NCBI RefSeq assembly: GCF_000005505.3
Contig: NC_016132.3
Location: 39,260,914-39,324,913 of the forward strand
DNA: 64,000 nt
Reading direction: 5' to 3'
DNA from: Brachypodium distachyon
Taxonomy: Eukaryota > Streptophyta > Magnoliopsida > Poales > Poaceae
The position numbers and the translations under genes were made by a program. The notes below the pieces were generated by a model. That model worked only from the letters and a program-made list of their open reading frames with translations. It was not told the origin of the DNA and did no database searches. Numbering within the stretch: position 1 is the first letter of the stretch; each line of letters begins with the position of its first letter. Of this stretch, positions 1 to 9,817 are shown piece after piece.

Positions 1-529
1 GATACAGAAGTCCAAGCCCAGACTTGTTTGTGGCCTGGTGGGCCGTCAGAACAGTTTACGGAGCAGAAATGGTGACAGAGAACCTCACAGAGATGCGGCG
101 GCCATCTCCGCCGCTGCCCTCCGAATCTCCATTTCCGGCCGTCCACCAAGCCTGGCCATCTCCGGCCGTCCTTGTTTTTGGTGCGCCCCTTCCCCATTCT
201 CTCTTCCCCGCATCAGTTCCTCTCTCGCGCTTTCATTTCATAGTTTGGATCTGAGCTCACTTGGTTCAACTTTCAGCTCGCTAATCCAGGATAGCTGCAA
301 GCGTATCATCTGTGAATGTGACGGGCTAGTTCTGGAACCACTCGTGTATCCAAACAGCAGTTTGCAAGTGGAAAGAAATACTCTGGTTTTGTTCTGTGCT
401 CGGTAAGAAAGATGCACCGGTAACCGGTTTTACTAAAAATATGTGCATTTCCACAGGAAAGACAAAAGCTCAAGCCAATTAAGAGCTCACCGCTGAGAAT
501 AACAACACGCAGTCCACTATAAGAATAAA
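1..529. other. left flank, no supported gene
   Basis: This stretch lies outside the inverted duplication described below. It has a short GC-rich patch around 90-210 and an open frame of about 120 codons, but the translation has no recognisable domain and no supporting splice structure. I see no gene that I can defend here. Confidence 0.4.
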
Positions 530-1070
530 AATCATTGTCACACCAGATGATCTTTTGCCTTTGGCTTTAATTTACTTTCCTTTGTAAAGGAGGAGGTGAC
601 GCGTGGTCAGCACATCACAGATTTGCCTCTCCGTCAAATGTCATATTGTTTCTTTATCATGATCTCCCTTTCCGTTTATACTTGTCACTGCGGCAAAGAT
701 CACTCCCAATTGTGTTATCCAGTAATTGGCCTCTCACATGTTGCATCTTTTCTATCTTAATGCATGGCATACAGTCCTCATGTACTTTATTAGGAAAAGA
801 AAAATCTTCTACCTACAGCGGATAGAAAAATGAATCGAGTTGAAACTAGACAGGAATATTATCATCTACGGCAGCAATGCCTAACAGGGTCATTAATTAA
901 TTAAGCAGGGCGAGGGTTGCAGATATATAAGCCTCAACCTTGAATCGCACAGTTCAATCAAGAAACAAGGATTAATCCTTCTTGTCGTTAAACCATACGC
1001 ATCATGCGAATTCAACTTTAGTTAAAGACCTTTTGGCAAGCATATGCACATGGCGAGTTATCCCTTCTCT

Positions 1071-1520
1071 TTTTTTTTGAGAAAAGGCTGGAAATTCATT
1101 CACTGCAACCCCATGTCTTTACCTAGTACATACTCTAATACATCAGGGGGATTGCCCTCCCATATACTTCATCGCTCATGCGAGTACAACCAGCCTTTGC
1201 TAATACATGCGCACAAACATTCGCATTTCTACAACACCACACAACTTTACATTCCATGAAGAGAGAACAAAGCATTTTAATCTCCTGAAACAACCCTCCG
1301 TAGACAGATCTGTCCAGCTCCGTCTTATTAAGCTTTAGGACTGCCTCCGCACAGTCCAACTCCAGAATGACGTACAACAGACCCATTTTTCTTGCCAACA
1401 ACACACCTTCTCTTGCTGCTAGGAGCTCAGAGAGGAGAGGTTCCCGGACCATTTTATACTTAGAGCTCAGGCCAGCAATAAAGTGTCCAGCAGCATCTCT
1501 GATGATAACACCGCCACCCA
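1071..1520 (-). mobile_element. 5'-truncated LINE 3' end (RNase H region)
   Basis: A ~450-bp insertion interrupts the left arm and is bounded by a 10-bp direct repeat, TCCCTTCTCT, at 1061-1070 and 1521-1530. The plus-strand left edge is a T run, so the element lies on the minus strand with its poly(A) tail against the target duplication. The body encodes an RNase H-like domain. The right arm has the empty site (around 19735-19755), where the flanking sequence runs straight through. Poly(A), a target-site duplication and 5' truncation are the hallmarks of LINE target-primed integration. It sits about 130 bp upstream of the left copy's TATA box. Confidence 0.8.
1135..1520 (-). pseudogene. LINE RNase H domain fragment (RVT_3 type)
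   Basis: An open frame of ~128 codons starts inside the domain. It begins with a GGGVIIRDAAG-like beta strand, continues with a SELLAAREGVLLA helix and a LELDCAEAVL strand, and ends with NVCAHVLAKAG. This is the typical order of the plant LINE-associated RNase H fold (RVT_3), in which the acidic residues in the E-A and ELD motifs are part of the metal site. It lacks the reverse transcriptase and endonuclease parts of a full LINE and so is a dead 3' fragment. It could alternatively come from a host RNase H-like gene, but the poly(A) tail and target duplication favour a LINE. Confidence 0.7.
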
Positions 1521-1645
1521 TCCCTTCTCTTCTTTGATCATCTTGATCTGCTTTGTTCCTTTACCCTTCATCTGTGAGCAAAATGTATTCCTTGCTTTTG
1601 CTGTAACCAAAGTATCACTTCTTTGCTCTGGCTGATGTCTCAGTT

Positions 1646-1754
1646 TGTGTATATATAAGCAACCGCTGCAAACACTGCAACGTCTCGCCCTTCTGTCCTT
1701 GCCATTTGTTTCCTTGCAACAAAAACTTTCGATCTTGTTCTTCAAAATTCCTAG
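1646..1754 (+). promoter_or_regulatory. putative TATA promoter and non-coding first exon, NLR copy 1
   Basis: TATATAAG lies at about 1650-1658, followed by ~95 bp that ends at a donor site (..CCTAG|GTGTTTTCAC, exon end ~1754). The same TATA-like box, spacing and GT donor are conserved in the other arm at 19614-19511, although the introns around them have diverged. There is no ATG in this exon, so it would be 5' UTR. The transcription start is inferred only. Confidence 0.45.
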
Positions 1755-1769
1755 GTGTTTTCACTTACT

Positions 1770-2230
1770 CTTCTGCATTCACATCTATAGGATTAATTCA
1801 ATCTGTTTTATTCTAGTCATTATTAAAAAAAAGGAAAAAATGGTGTTTCTCCATCTTGATTGTTGTTGTTCGCATATACAAAATAGTATTTGTTTCTAGT
1901 GATAAGTACGAACAAAACAAAAAAAATATTTTCATGTTCCATGTCATTTGTTCTTTCTTCTACATTTACAAATTAAATTTTTTTCTACAGTCTTCATTAC
2001 AAAAAAGAAAACAAACAAAAAATATTGGTGTTTTGCCTTCTTGATTCTTGTTCTTTCGCATATATAGAACAGTCTAATTTTATAGTAATCAAGACAAAAA
2101 AAGTTGGTCTTCTACTTCGACATTGTTCATTCACATCTGCAACACAACTCTTTTCTAGTGACCAAAATTGAAAGAAAAAAAACTCATTTTTTGCTGCTCT
2201 TTATTGTTGCTCGTTGAGAGCAACAACTAC
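1770..2230 (+). repeat. degenerate ~90-bp tandem repeats in putative intron 1
   Basis: About five imperfect units follow each other. Each carries a pattern like TTCRCATCTAYA, then a T-rich AATT block, then TTTCTAGTGAT followed by an A run. Examples are near 1778, 1868, 1960, 2050 and 2130. The same array, also degenerate, lies in the other arm at about 19100-19500, so it predates the inverted duplication. Confidence 0.55.
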
Positions 2231-2971
2231 AATTTGTTTCTTTTTTCAGTTTTCAACCAAGAAACAAAAATATAATCCCTAAATACAAGAGTTGGCTAGC
2301 TTTTTCTCTTTGTTATATTGTCTTCTAGTCACATCTAGACTTCCTATTTTTTTCTCTTTGTTTTTATCTAACTTGCTTACTTCCGTAGTTACCAATTCCT
2401 CAAAAAACACCAAAAAGATTGTTGACTTTTTCCACCATCCAGACTTTTCAAGTAAATCTAATTGGTAAGATCGATCATCTATTGACATCCGCATTACATT
2501 CAGCAATAAATTCATCCAGAAGTTACTTTTTATATATATTTTGTTGTTATTTATTTACTTTCGTGCTATATAAAAATTGACAAGGTCAATTGCTTTTCTT
2601 TTTTCAGGATCATGAAAGGAAGCGATATACATATATTGATCGATTAATTTATGGAAGCCTTCGTTTTAAGTGTTGCTGAGTATTAATTACTTCGTTTGGT
2701 GATCTAATTAGAAGCCGCGTGACATTATAGATTATACTATACCAAGTTATTCCTGGTTTTGGAAGTTTCTCAGAGGTCATACATAGCTGAGAGGTATACA
2801 TTGATACATGAACATCGATGGTTAATCTATATTATTTCTACTATACAGTAGTGGTCTCGATGTTTTGCATGCATGCATGCATGTCGCATGAATAAATTTT
2901 AGATTGGTGAAGTTGTAGAGGTCTAGAGGATGATTCCAACAATAAAAGTTTAAATTTCGCGGTGCAAACCA

Positions 2972-3148
2972 CTGCATATATGTGGTTCCTTTAAGTAATG
3001 AAAATGCAATAAGATTCATGAATATTTATCATCCTTCTCTAGCAGTTTTATATAGCACGTGAAATAGGAAACACATCTGTATGGGTGTATCTAGATGCTA
3101 TTTTAAAAACACATCTGCATATATGTGGTTCCTTTAAGTAATGAAATA
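2972..3148 (+). repeat. ~30-bp direct repeat pair
   Basis: CTGCATATATGTGGTTCC plus the following TTTAAGTAATGAAA occurs at 2972-3003 and again at 3117-3148. In the right arm only the first position has a homologue, so the second copy was added on the left, at the edge of an insertion. Confidence 0.75.
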
Positions 3149-3432
3149 AGAACCCTCAATCTCCTAATGACTATCTCCCGCTCGTTATTAAAAAAAGGAT
3201 CTCTTTTTCTTCATCCCTGCAAATACTCCCCGATGACAAATTTCAAGAGCTCAGATTTGGAGTCTCCACTTCCTATCCCTGGAATGCCACTCGAGAAATC
3301 AAAGCCATAGCGGCTGTCCTTCTTTTCCTTTTCAAAATCGGCGTCGTTGGGGCCATAAGGGCAACCATCACCACAACCAGAGAGCAGCTCATCCACTTGT
3401 GCATAAACCATCAATATTAATCTTCAAGAGGA
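3149..3432 (-). other. left-arm-only insertion with a coding-like minus-strand fragment
   Basis: The right arm passes directly from the AGGAAACACATCTGTAT region to CGTAATGCTCGAGAAC, whereas the left arm has ~300 bp extra. On the minus strand (3211-3414) it encodes 67 residues rich in D, G, K and E, including ELLSGCGDGCPYGPNDADFE and ELLKFVIGEYLQG. The composition looks like a piece of a real protein, but I do not recognise the family. It may be a captured gene fragment brought in during double-strand-break repair. Confidence 0.4.
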
Positions 3433-3848
3433 CGTAATGCTCGAGAACAAGGGTGTGATATGTTCTTTCAGTCCTCTTGCTTTGTTTAATATCTCTTCCT
3501 AGGACCAGACTGTATTTTCTTATCCTCCCAAGGTCCTTGTGCTAAAAAGCCATGGACTCCTACTATATGGTTTACACGTACTATATATGTCAAAAAATTT
3601 CCATGTTTGTGCAAACAATCAGGTGATTCCTTTGGTGATGACTAATTCACATCATTTATTTCTTGCAGATTAATTTTGTGGAAAAACTAAAAGTTTGGTA
3701 CACTACTGAGAATAATTCATGTATTATGAGGAGACTTCATGGGAACAATGGGCTGATTTTGAACGGGAGAGGTGGCTTAAGGGTCTGAGAGATAAAGACT
3801 TCTGATATATGATTATTAACTTCCTAATTTATACTCCCCTTAATTAAT

Positions 3849-4243
3849 AGGTGGTGTATCTGGTGAAAATCACCTCTAGGGTGAAAACTCCGTGAAAACC
3901 ATCGTACAAAGTTCAAAAAAATTATCGAGAAATTACATATGTTGAAGAGGTGATGTTTTATCTGTGTGTAAAATTTCAAGTCCAAACTCAATTACATTTG
4001 GCGGCAACAAAAAAACAAATTCAGCATGAACAATGGTGCTTCACTGTTTGACACTATTCATTTGCATATTTCTCTTTTTTGTTTCTTTCAAAAGTATTTG
4101 AGTTTCAACTTGAAATTTTGTAGGTTTGTAGAACATCACACCTCCAAATATACTGTATTTTAAGAATTTTTTGAAACTTCTAAACATGGTTTTCATGAAG
4201 TTTGCACTGAAATGGTGGTTTTCACCTGATATTTGGCGGTACA
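3849..4243. mobile_element. foldback (long inverted-repeat) MITE-like element
   Basis: The two halves are approximate reverse complements. The left half has GGTGAAAATCACC, then CCGTGAAAACCAT, GTTCAAAAAAATT, GAGGTGATGTT and AAAATTTCAAGT. The reverse complement of the right half gives the same blocks in the same order. The right arm lacks it. The ends are blurred by a few bases and no clear target duplication was found. It has no coding capacity. Confidence 0.65.
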
Positions 4244-4783
4244 ATCAATCAAGCTCATTGGTTTTATTTCATGCAAGCACCAACCTGATCGAGCCGTTAA
4301 ATTGCTGGATATATGACTACTATTGCTTGCCATGTAATCACCATTCCTTGCTAGTATTCCCTTTGTTTCATAATAGAGTCATATTATATATTCGTTAAGA
4401 GAAGAGTTTGATATGATCCATAGTAATAGCTATTCTGTGCAATCGGCGCGCGATGTAAAATTACTGACGATGTAACACCTGACACTAGTACATGCACCAG
4501 CGGTTGCAAGCTGTGCACGCATGGTGCACACTTCTGAGGCTTGAGCAATGCATTGACAAAAACTACCTCACATGCGCGGCGACGGCGAAATCCCCTCCCA
4601 CGCACCGCTGCCACGTCAATAGGTCAGCGATTTCAATACAACCGGGTTTAGAAAACCATTGTTCATTATATTAATATAAGTATGCACTTTTTTCAATACA
4701 AAAGTTCAATGAAATAACTTTGATATCACATAAAGTGCATATATACTAACAGAGTACTTGTTGATCCGATTCTTGTCTTAATA

Positions 4784-5003
4784 CTCCCTCCGTTCCATAA
4801 TATGAGGCACGCATGCATTCCTAGATTGTCAACTTAGTTAACTAAATATAAATTAAATAATTAGAAAGTTCTTTCGATAACGAATCTAATGGTGTATTTT
4901 TTGTTAAGAAACATACATATTTAATAAATCAAATTGAGAATTTAGGTATGCCTGCGTGCCTCATATTATGTATATCATAATATGGCTTGTGAAATGGAGG
5001 AGT
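4784..5003. mobile_element. Stowaway-like MITE (~220 bp)
   Basis: It begins CTCCCTCCGTTCCATAATAT and ends with an inverted partner, ATATGG...GAAATGGAGGAG, flanked by TA on both sides (4782-4783 and 5004-5005). The subterminal GAGGCACGCATGCA motif is also mirrored near 4950-4965. It has no coding capacity. Confidence 0.8.
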
Positions 5004-8000
5004 AGTAATTACTCCATCCGTTCACCAATAATACGTGATCTACTTTTCATGGTCTCCAATCCACAACTTTGCCTATGATTCTCACATAAACTATATGCTT
5101 ACAAAATCAGTAAAATAAAACATGACATAGTATTTTGCAATACAAGTACACTAATATTATTCTCACATGCATGTTAATTCTGTTTATTTTTGCATCTATT
5201 GAGTGATTAAAATTTTAGGCTGATCTCATGCACATTTACGCGCTTTATTATATTATGGAATGGAGAGGGTAATTTTCTTCTTTGGTCAGGCTGAATCGAG
5301 ACCGCTGTCCAGATGTTAATTTCAATCCGAGTGGCAGCAATGTATCCTGGAGTTCTGGGGTGGGTCCCATGGCTTCATTCACAGAGGCCATAACAGTCAG
5401 GGTTGTCGAGGGACTAAGTGAAGAGTTTGGACCCTTCAAACACGTGATAAAGGTGGATTTGAAGCCGTCACCCATGCCCACGGCAGATGGAGGTGGCATC
5501 ACAAGTATCAAGCACCAGCTGGCCATCGCTGCAGCCAAGGAGCTCGGGCTGCTTGACCAAGAATACAACAGGCTCAAACAAGAGTACGAAGCCGTTCAGT
5601 ACTACTCCTACGGTAGCAATGACCTTGCCTCTTATAATTTGGAGCATTACGTGAAGGATAAAATAGTTCCTTGGATTAGCAGGAAGTTATCAACCGAGAA
5701 ATACTTGCTGGTAGTCAAAAATCTCCGTTGGTGGATTGAGCCCAGCAATTTTACAAGGGATGTCAGGCTTCCTCCGCCTAGTTGGGAAAATTCTCATTGG
5801 TTCATCTCGACAATCACTAAATATGCAGGCAAACGGAGCAAGTCATCTGGCGATCAAGTTATATCCATTCATGTGCATGCTGTGGTTGTGGTGCTTGCCC
5901 TGTATTCACTGCATCACTCGGCCGAGCACATATTCAACATGACCCGTCAAGAAAATAAGGAATATTGGCATCACATAGCCCTCCTTTGCTTTCACTATGC
6001 AACGCTGATCTTTACCAAACATTCACCGGTAGTGCCTGTTACCTCGGATGAGCTCATCCACCAGTGGGCTGCCCAAGGCATCCTCCCTCGCATGCCCATC
6101 AATGGAGAAGAAGAAGAAACCGGCAACTGCACCTACAGCAGCAGGTGTGCCTATATGCATAGAGTTGGAAGAATCATCCTTGAAGCGTTTCAGAAATACT
6201 CTTTGTTGCGGCTACCTTATTCCCCTGCGAATAATGCTGATCGAGCCACCGGTACTGCTGCACAATTCTTTTCATACCATGGTCTCATCACAGAAGACAT
6301 CACAGTTGATGCACTCTTTGAGAACAAGAAAAATTGGATCACCTTCGTCGATGACCATGGATGGCATGTAAGCCGAGAATGGTTGAGCCCGAAGGAAAAC
6401 AGGGGCGCGACTGCACTTATTCTAAGAGGTTGTTCACAACAGTCTCTCATATTCTCCAAGCTAGACCATTTCTTGCTCAAACTCTGTTTTCTTCGTATTC
6501 TTGATCTCTCATATACTCCACTAAAATCACTCCCTTCTTCCGTCGGTTCTCTACTGTACCTTAGGTTGCTTTCACTCAGAGGATGCCATGACCTGGAAAC
6601 TCTTTCATCAACAAATACTACCAGTTCAAATTCCCCATTGTCCACTCTATACCAGCTTGAAATTCTTGATATGAATGGAGTTCCTTTTTCTCATCTGACA
6701 CAAGATGTGGCCAACCAAAAGAGCAATTTGATATTCCTTGACATGTCCTATTCACAAGTAACTAGTTTCCCTCCCAATTTTTTCCAAGGCATGTCAAATC
6801 TGGAAGAGCTGGTCCTTGTCAACTGCTCCAAGCTTGTGGAGTTGCCTCCTTCCATGGTTGCACTATCCAGCTTAACAACCCTTGAGATCGCTGGCACTCA
6901 AATAAAATACTTCCCCAAGAAGATATTTGATGAAATGCAGAAGCTTCAATCCCTCAAGCTAATTGACAACAAGAAACTGTTTTCGCTCCTAGAGTCAATC
7001 TCTAGGGCCCAGGGATTGATTGGTCTACATATTGAAGGATATGAGTCGTCCATGGTGGAAGAAATAAAATTGGAAGGGCATCCTACCCTAACATCCTTCA
7101 TCTTGATCCGCGCACCTCACATAAGACGCTTGTCTTTGCGTGGATGTAGAAAACTTGAGTCTGTCAAGTTCAAGAATCTTGATGCTTTGGAGGATCTTGA
7201 TTTGTCTGCTACAGCTATCAAGGAGCTCCTTGCCGGCATCCCAAATGTTCCTCATCTTAGGCGATTAATCCTCGTGGGTGTTCCTTCTCTCAGGCGTTTC
7301 CCTTGGCATATGCTGGGGCGACTCCCAGATGTCTTCTACTTGGATCACTGCATAGAAGGAAATGGTAATCACTCTGACCATGTTGCCCGGATACGTGTTA
7401 GTGATCCCAGGTTCTTCCATAGCTTCTGTGAAAACTTCTGTGGGTTTAGTAAGAGGCGGACGGTTTTTCCAATCTTTCTATGTCCGAGTCGAACCATGCC
7501 TTACAAGTAGCAGGCGACAACATGATGAAGAAGGCATGCTTGATAGCAAGTTGTGGGTGTTGGTGCAGAAGAAATCAACATATGTGGATGTATATACCAA
7601 CTGTTATGCAGATGGAATTGCAATTTTGCCAGCAATTACAGTTCCCCTTCACCATACTAAGCGCCACGTGGAGATCAAAAGGACGATGCACTCGGCACTC
7701 GGTGGTTTACGGTATCTTCTTAGTGTTACCAAATCAATATCAATATCAGATGATAGTTCAATCAATACATTGGGTTACTTGAGCGATTTTGCTGAGCTAG
7801 AAGAATGTGAGCTTCGTTGGTGCTGTAAGATAGGAGTAGTTTTTACTATACACATGACAAATCTACGGAGTATGCACATTTGTAGCCTCAAAAGTCTTGT
7901 TACCTTCTGTGACAATTTGATGTACTTCAGTTCACTAGCACACCTGCATTTGGAAGACTGCCCAAGATTGGAGCACGTGGTGCCACGTGGAACAAGACTA

Positions 8001-8690
8001 CCATGTCTCAAGACGCTTGACATCCTGTTCTGCTACAACCTCAGGACAATTTTCACCCACTACGAATATGGTACACAAGAAGATACTTGCCAGCTACGAA
8101 GCCTGCAAAGGATACGACTCCAGGAGCTGCCACTGCTCCAGCACTTCCACTACAACGACGCCACCTTAACAGCACCGATGTGGAACGAGCTCCACGTCCG
8201 GGGTTGCTGGAGCCTCCGACGTCTCCCTCGCCTACAAGATCAACCGGAGAAGGTGAAGGTGAGCGGCGAGAGGAGGTGGTGGGACAAGCTGCACTGGGAC
8301 TCACCCTCTCGCCGCAACAGCTACGAGCCCAAGCTTCCACCGAAGTTTGCCTCCTTCGACGAGCGGGCCGTGATGACCAGCTTCCTCAGATGATCAATCA
8401 ACTCAAGCTCATCAGCACTTCCATGCTGCTATCCATCATTTGGTATGTGATTTCACTCGAGCGGCATATTTATCCTCTGTTCAGCGACCGTTCACCAAAG
8501 TACCTTCCTAAACACCTGCCCTTGTTAACAGTGTTCCACCATACCTCCGTACTGTATATATGCCAACTGCCGTTGTTGTGTCCATCTCAGTGCATTCATA
8601 ACCTACATGTCATCTAAATTCACCCTTGTGTCCATTCCCTGTCCTCCATACATGAATGTCGTTAAAAAGAGCTTCCAAATACTTGTGTGA

Positions 8691-9817
8691 ATTCTACTGT
8701 CTCCAAATAAAAGGTCAGGTTCCAGTCACTTGACCACTGTTGGCTGTGTGAAATTAAGTTTGTCTCATCAGAGTATCAGCTCTTGTATCTTCTGTGTGTG
8801 TTTGTGCCACTTGAGTTGTAATAAGATATGTAATGTTGGTGTTGGGCGTGAGATAAGAACCCACGATTTAATTACAAAGTATGATTTTGTAATTATGAGT
8901 TTGACTCAGTCCGCGTTGTTTCATCAACAAAATAATTATTGTGTGAAGATATCCATTCCAGCATGATTGAAGTCATGTTTATAAAGAAGAAGCGACCCAT
9001 CATCAGATTTGTCATAAAGCTCTGTCTTAATTTCTGCCCTGTTTATAAAGAAGAAGCTACTCCATGGTAATGCACGACGACTCGTCATCCAAGAAGTCTT
9101 ATATATACCCTTCTTCTTTTGCCTTTGCTTTTAAACTTTAGCAAACAAGAAACTAACAACAAATCAACAATGTGATCGAATAATCTGACAGATTGATGTT
9201 CACCCACAGAGCAATTCATAAATCATAACCATTGGGGTTCCTGAAGAAACATCTCTCGCAGGTTGGTTCTCTCTCCGGCAACGGCGATCCCTCCTCTCCC
9301 TATCTTGAGCCACATGACCTGAGTACCTGTCTGAACATAACAACAGGTCGCCCAAATTAATCGTCATAAACAGACATTAAAATTCTTCTTCCCTCTCCAT
9401 TACATGTAGAGACTTGTTGAGCGGCGGTGCCGTGGAGGTGGGAGAACTCAGTGGGCCTGACTTGTTGCATCCTCCAAGGGAAGGCCCACTGGCCCAGCAA
9501 CCTTTCCTTGGATCGAAGAAGGTGGAGGGCTCGGTTGCGGCCCATATTAAGAAGCAGCAATTTCGGCTCAAAAAAAAAAGCAGCAATTTCGGCTCCAAAA
9601 AAGCGACGGCTGATATATGTGCGATCGCTGGCCGGCCGGTTCGGATGGAAGGGATGAGGATGCATGCACAAGGATCGGAGGCCGAGAGACTTTATCCATC
9701 CAACCCAAGATGAGAACAATTAAGCTAGAAGCATCCATTTAATTCTCCTACAAATATGCGCCACCAGCTGCTAGTCCACTCTTCTCACCGACTTCATTTC
9801 ACTTCATCCCAGCTGCC
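8691..9817. other. spacer and upstream region of the beta-galactosidase relic
   Basis: I see no gene here. It holds the left edge of the unique spacer between the two NLR arms. A short tandem duplication (AGCAGCAATTTCGGCTC, twice, with A runs) lies at about 9554-9600. The ~60 bases before 9818 would be 5' UTR of the beta-galactosidase relic. Confidence 0.5.

Larger units (their letters stand above)
2353..8393 (+). pseudogene. degenerate NB-ARC/LRR (NLR-like) gene, copy 1, frameshifted
   Basis: The main exon follows an acceptor at 5287 (GGTCAG|GCTGAATC) and encodes a degenerate NB-ARC region, then LRRs to a stop at 8393. Family landmarks: GVGPMASFT in the P-loop position, YLLVVKNLRWW at kinase-2, an RNBS-D-like region ending DELIHQWAAQGIL, then leucine-rich repeats from ~6480. 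A 1-nt insertion between ~7415 and 7455, relative to the intact paralogue, shifts the frame: one frame stops at 7510 and the homologous C-terminal frame continues to 8393. The upstream exon (~2353-2518) also has an extra A (around 2415) that leads to a stop at 2466-2468, and its donor no longer matches GT. Expression as a full NLR is therefore unlikely. The 7510 stop could still give a truncated LRR protein. Confidence 0.8.
530..8690 (+). repeat. left arm of a large inverted duplication (NLR copy 1)
   Basis: Read forwards, this arm matches the reverse complement of 13530-20300 almost throughout. Matching landmarks are the stretch ending in TTTGTAAAGGAGGAGGT near 590 (20220 on the other arm), the TATA and first exon near 1650-1754 (19511-19614), an upstream coding exon near 2350-2520 (18815-18990), the main NLR exon 5288-8393 (13842-16935) and about 250 bp of 3' flank. 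The left arm is longer because it received insertions at 1071-1520, ~3149-3432, ~3849-4243 and 4784-5003. By eye the exons are similar enough to align without gaps over long runs, while the introns are strongly diverged, so the duplication is not recent. Confidence 0.85.

Noticed and set aside
38..406. Plus-strand 122-codon frame at the left edge
   Set aside because: Low-complexity Ser/Arg/Pro translation, no domain, no splice or codon support, and an overlapping frame is equally open.
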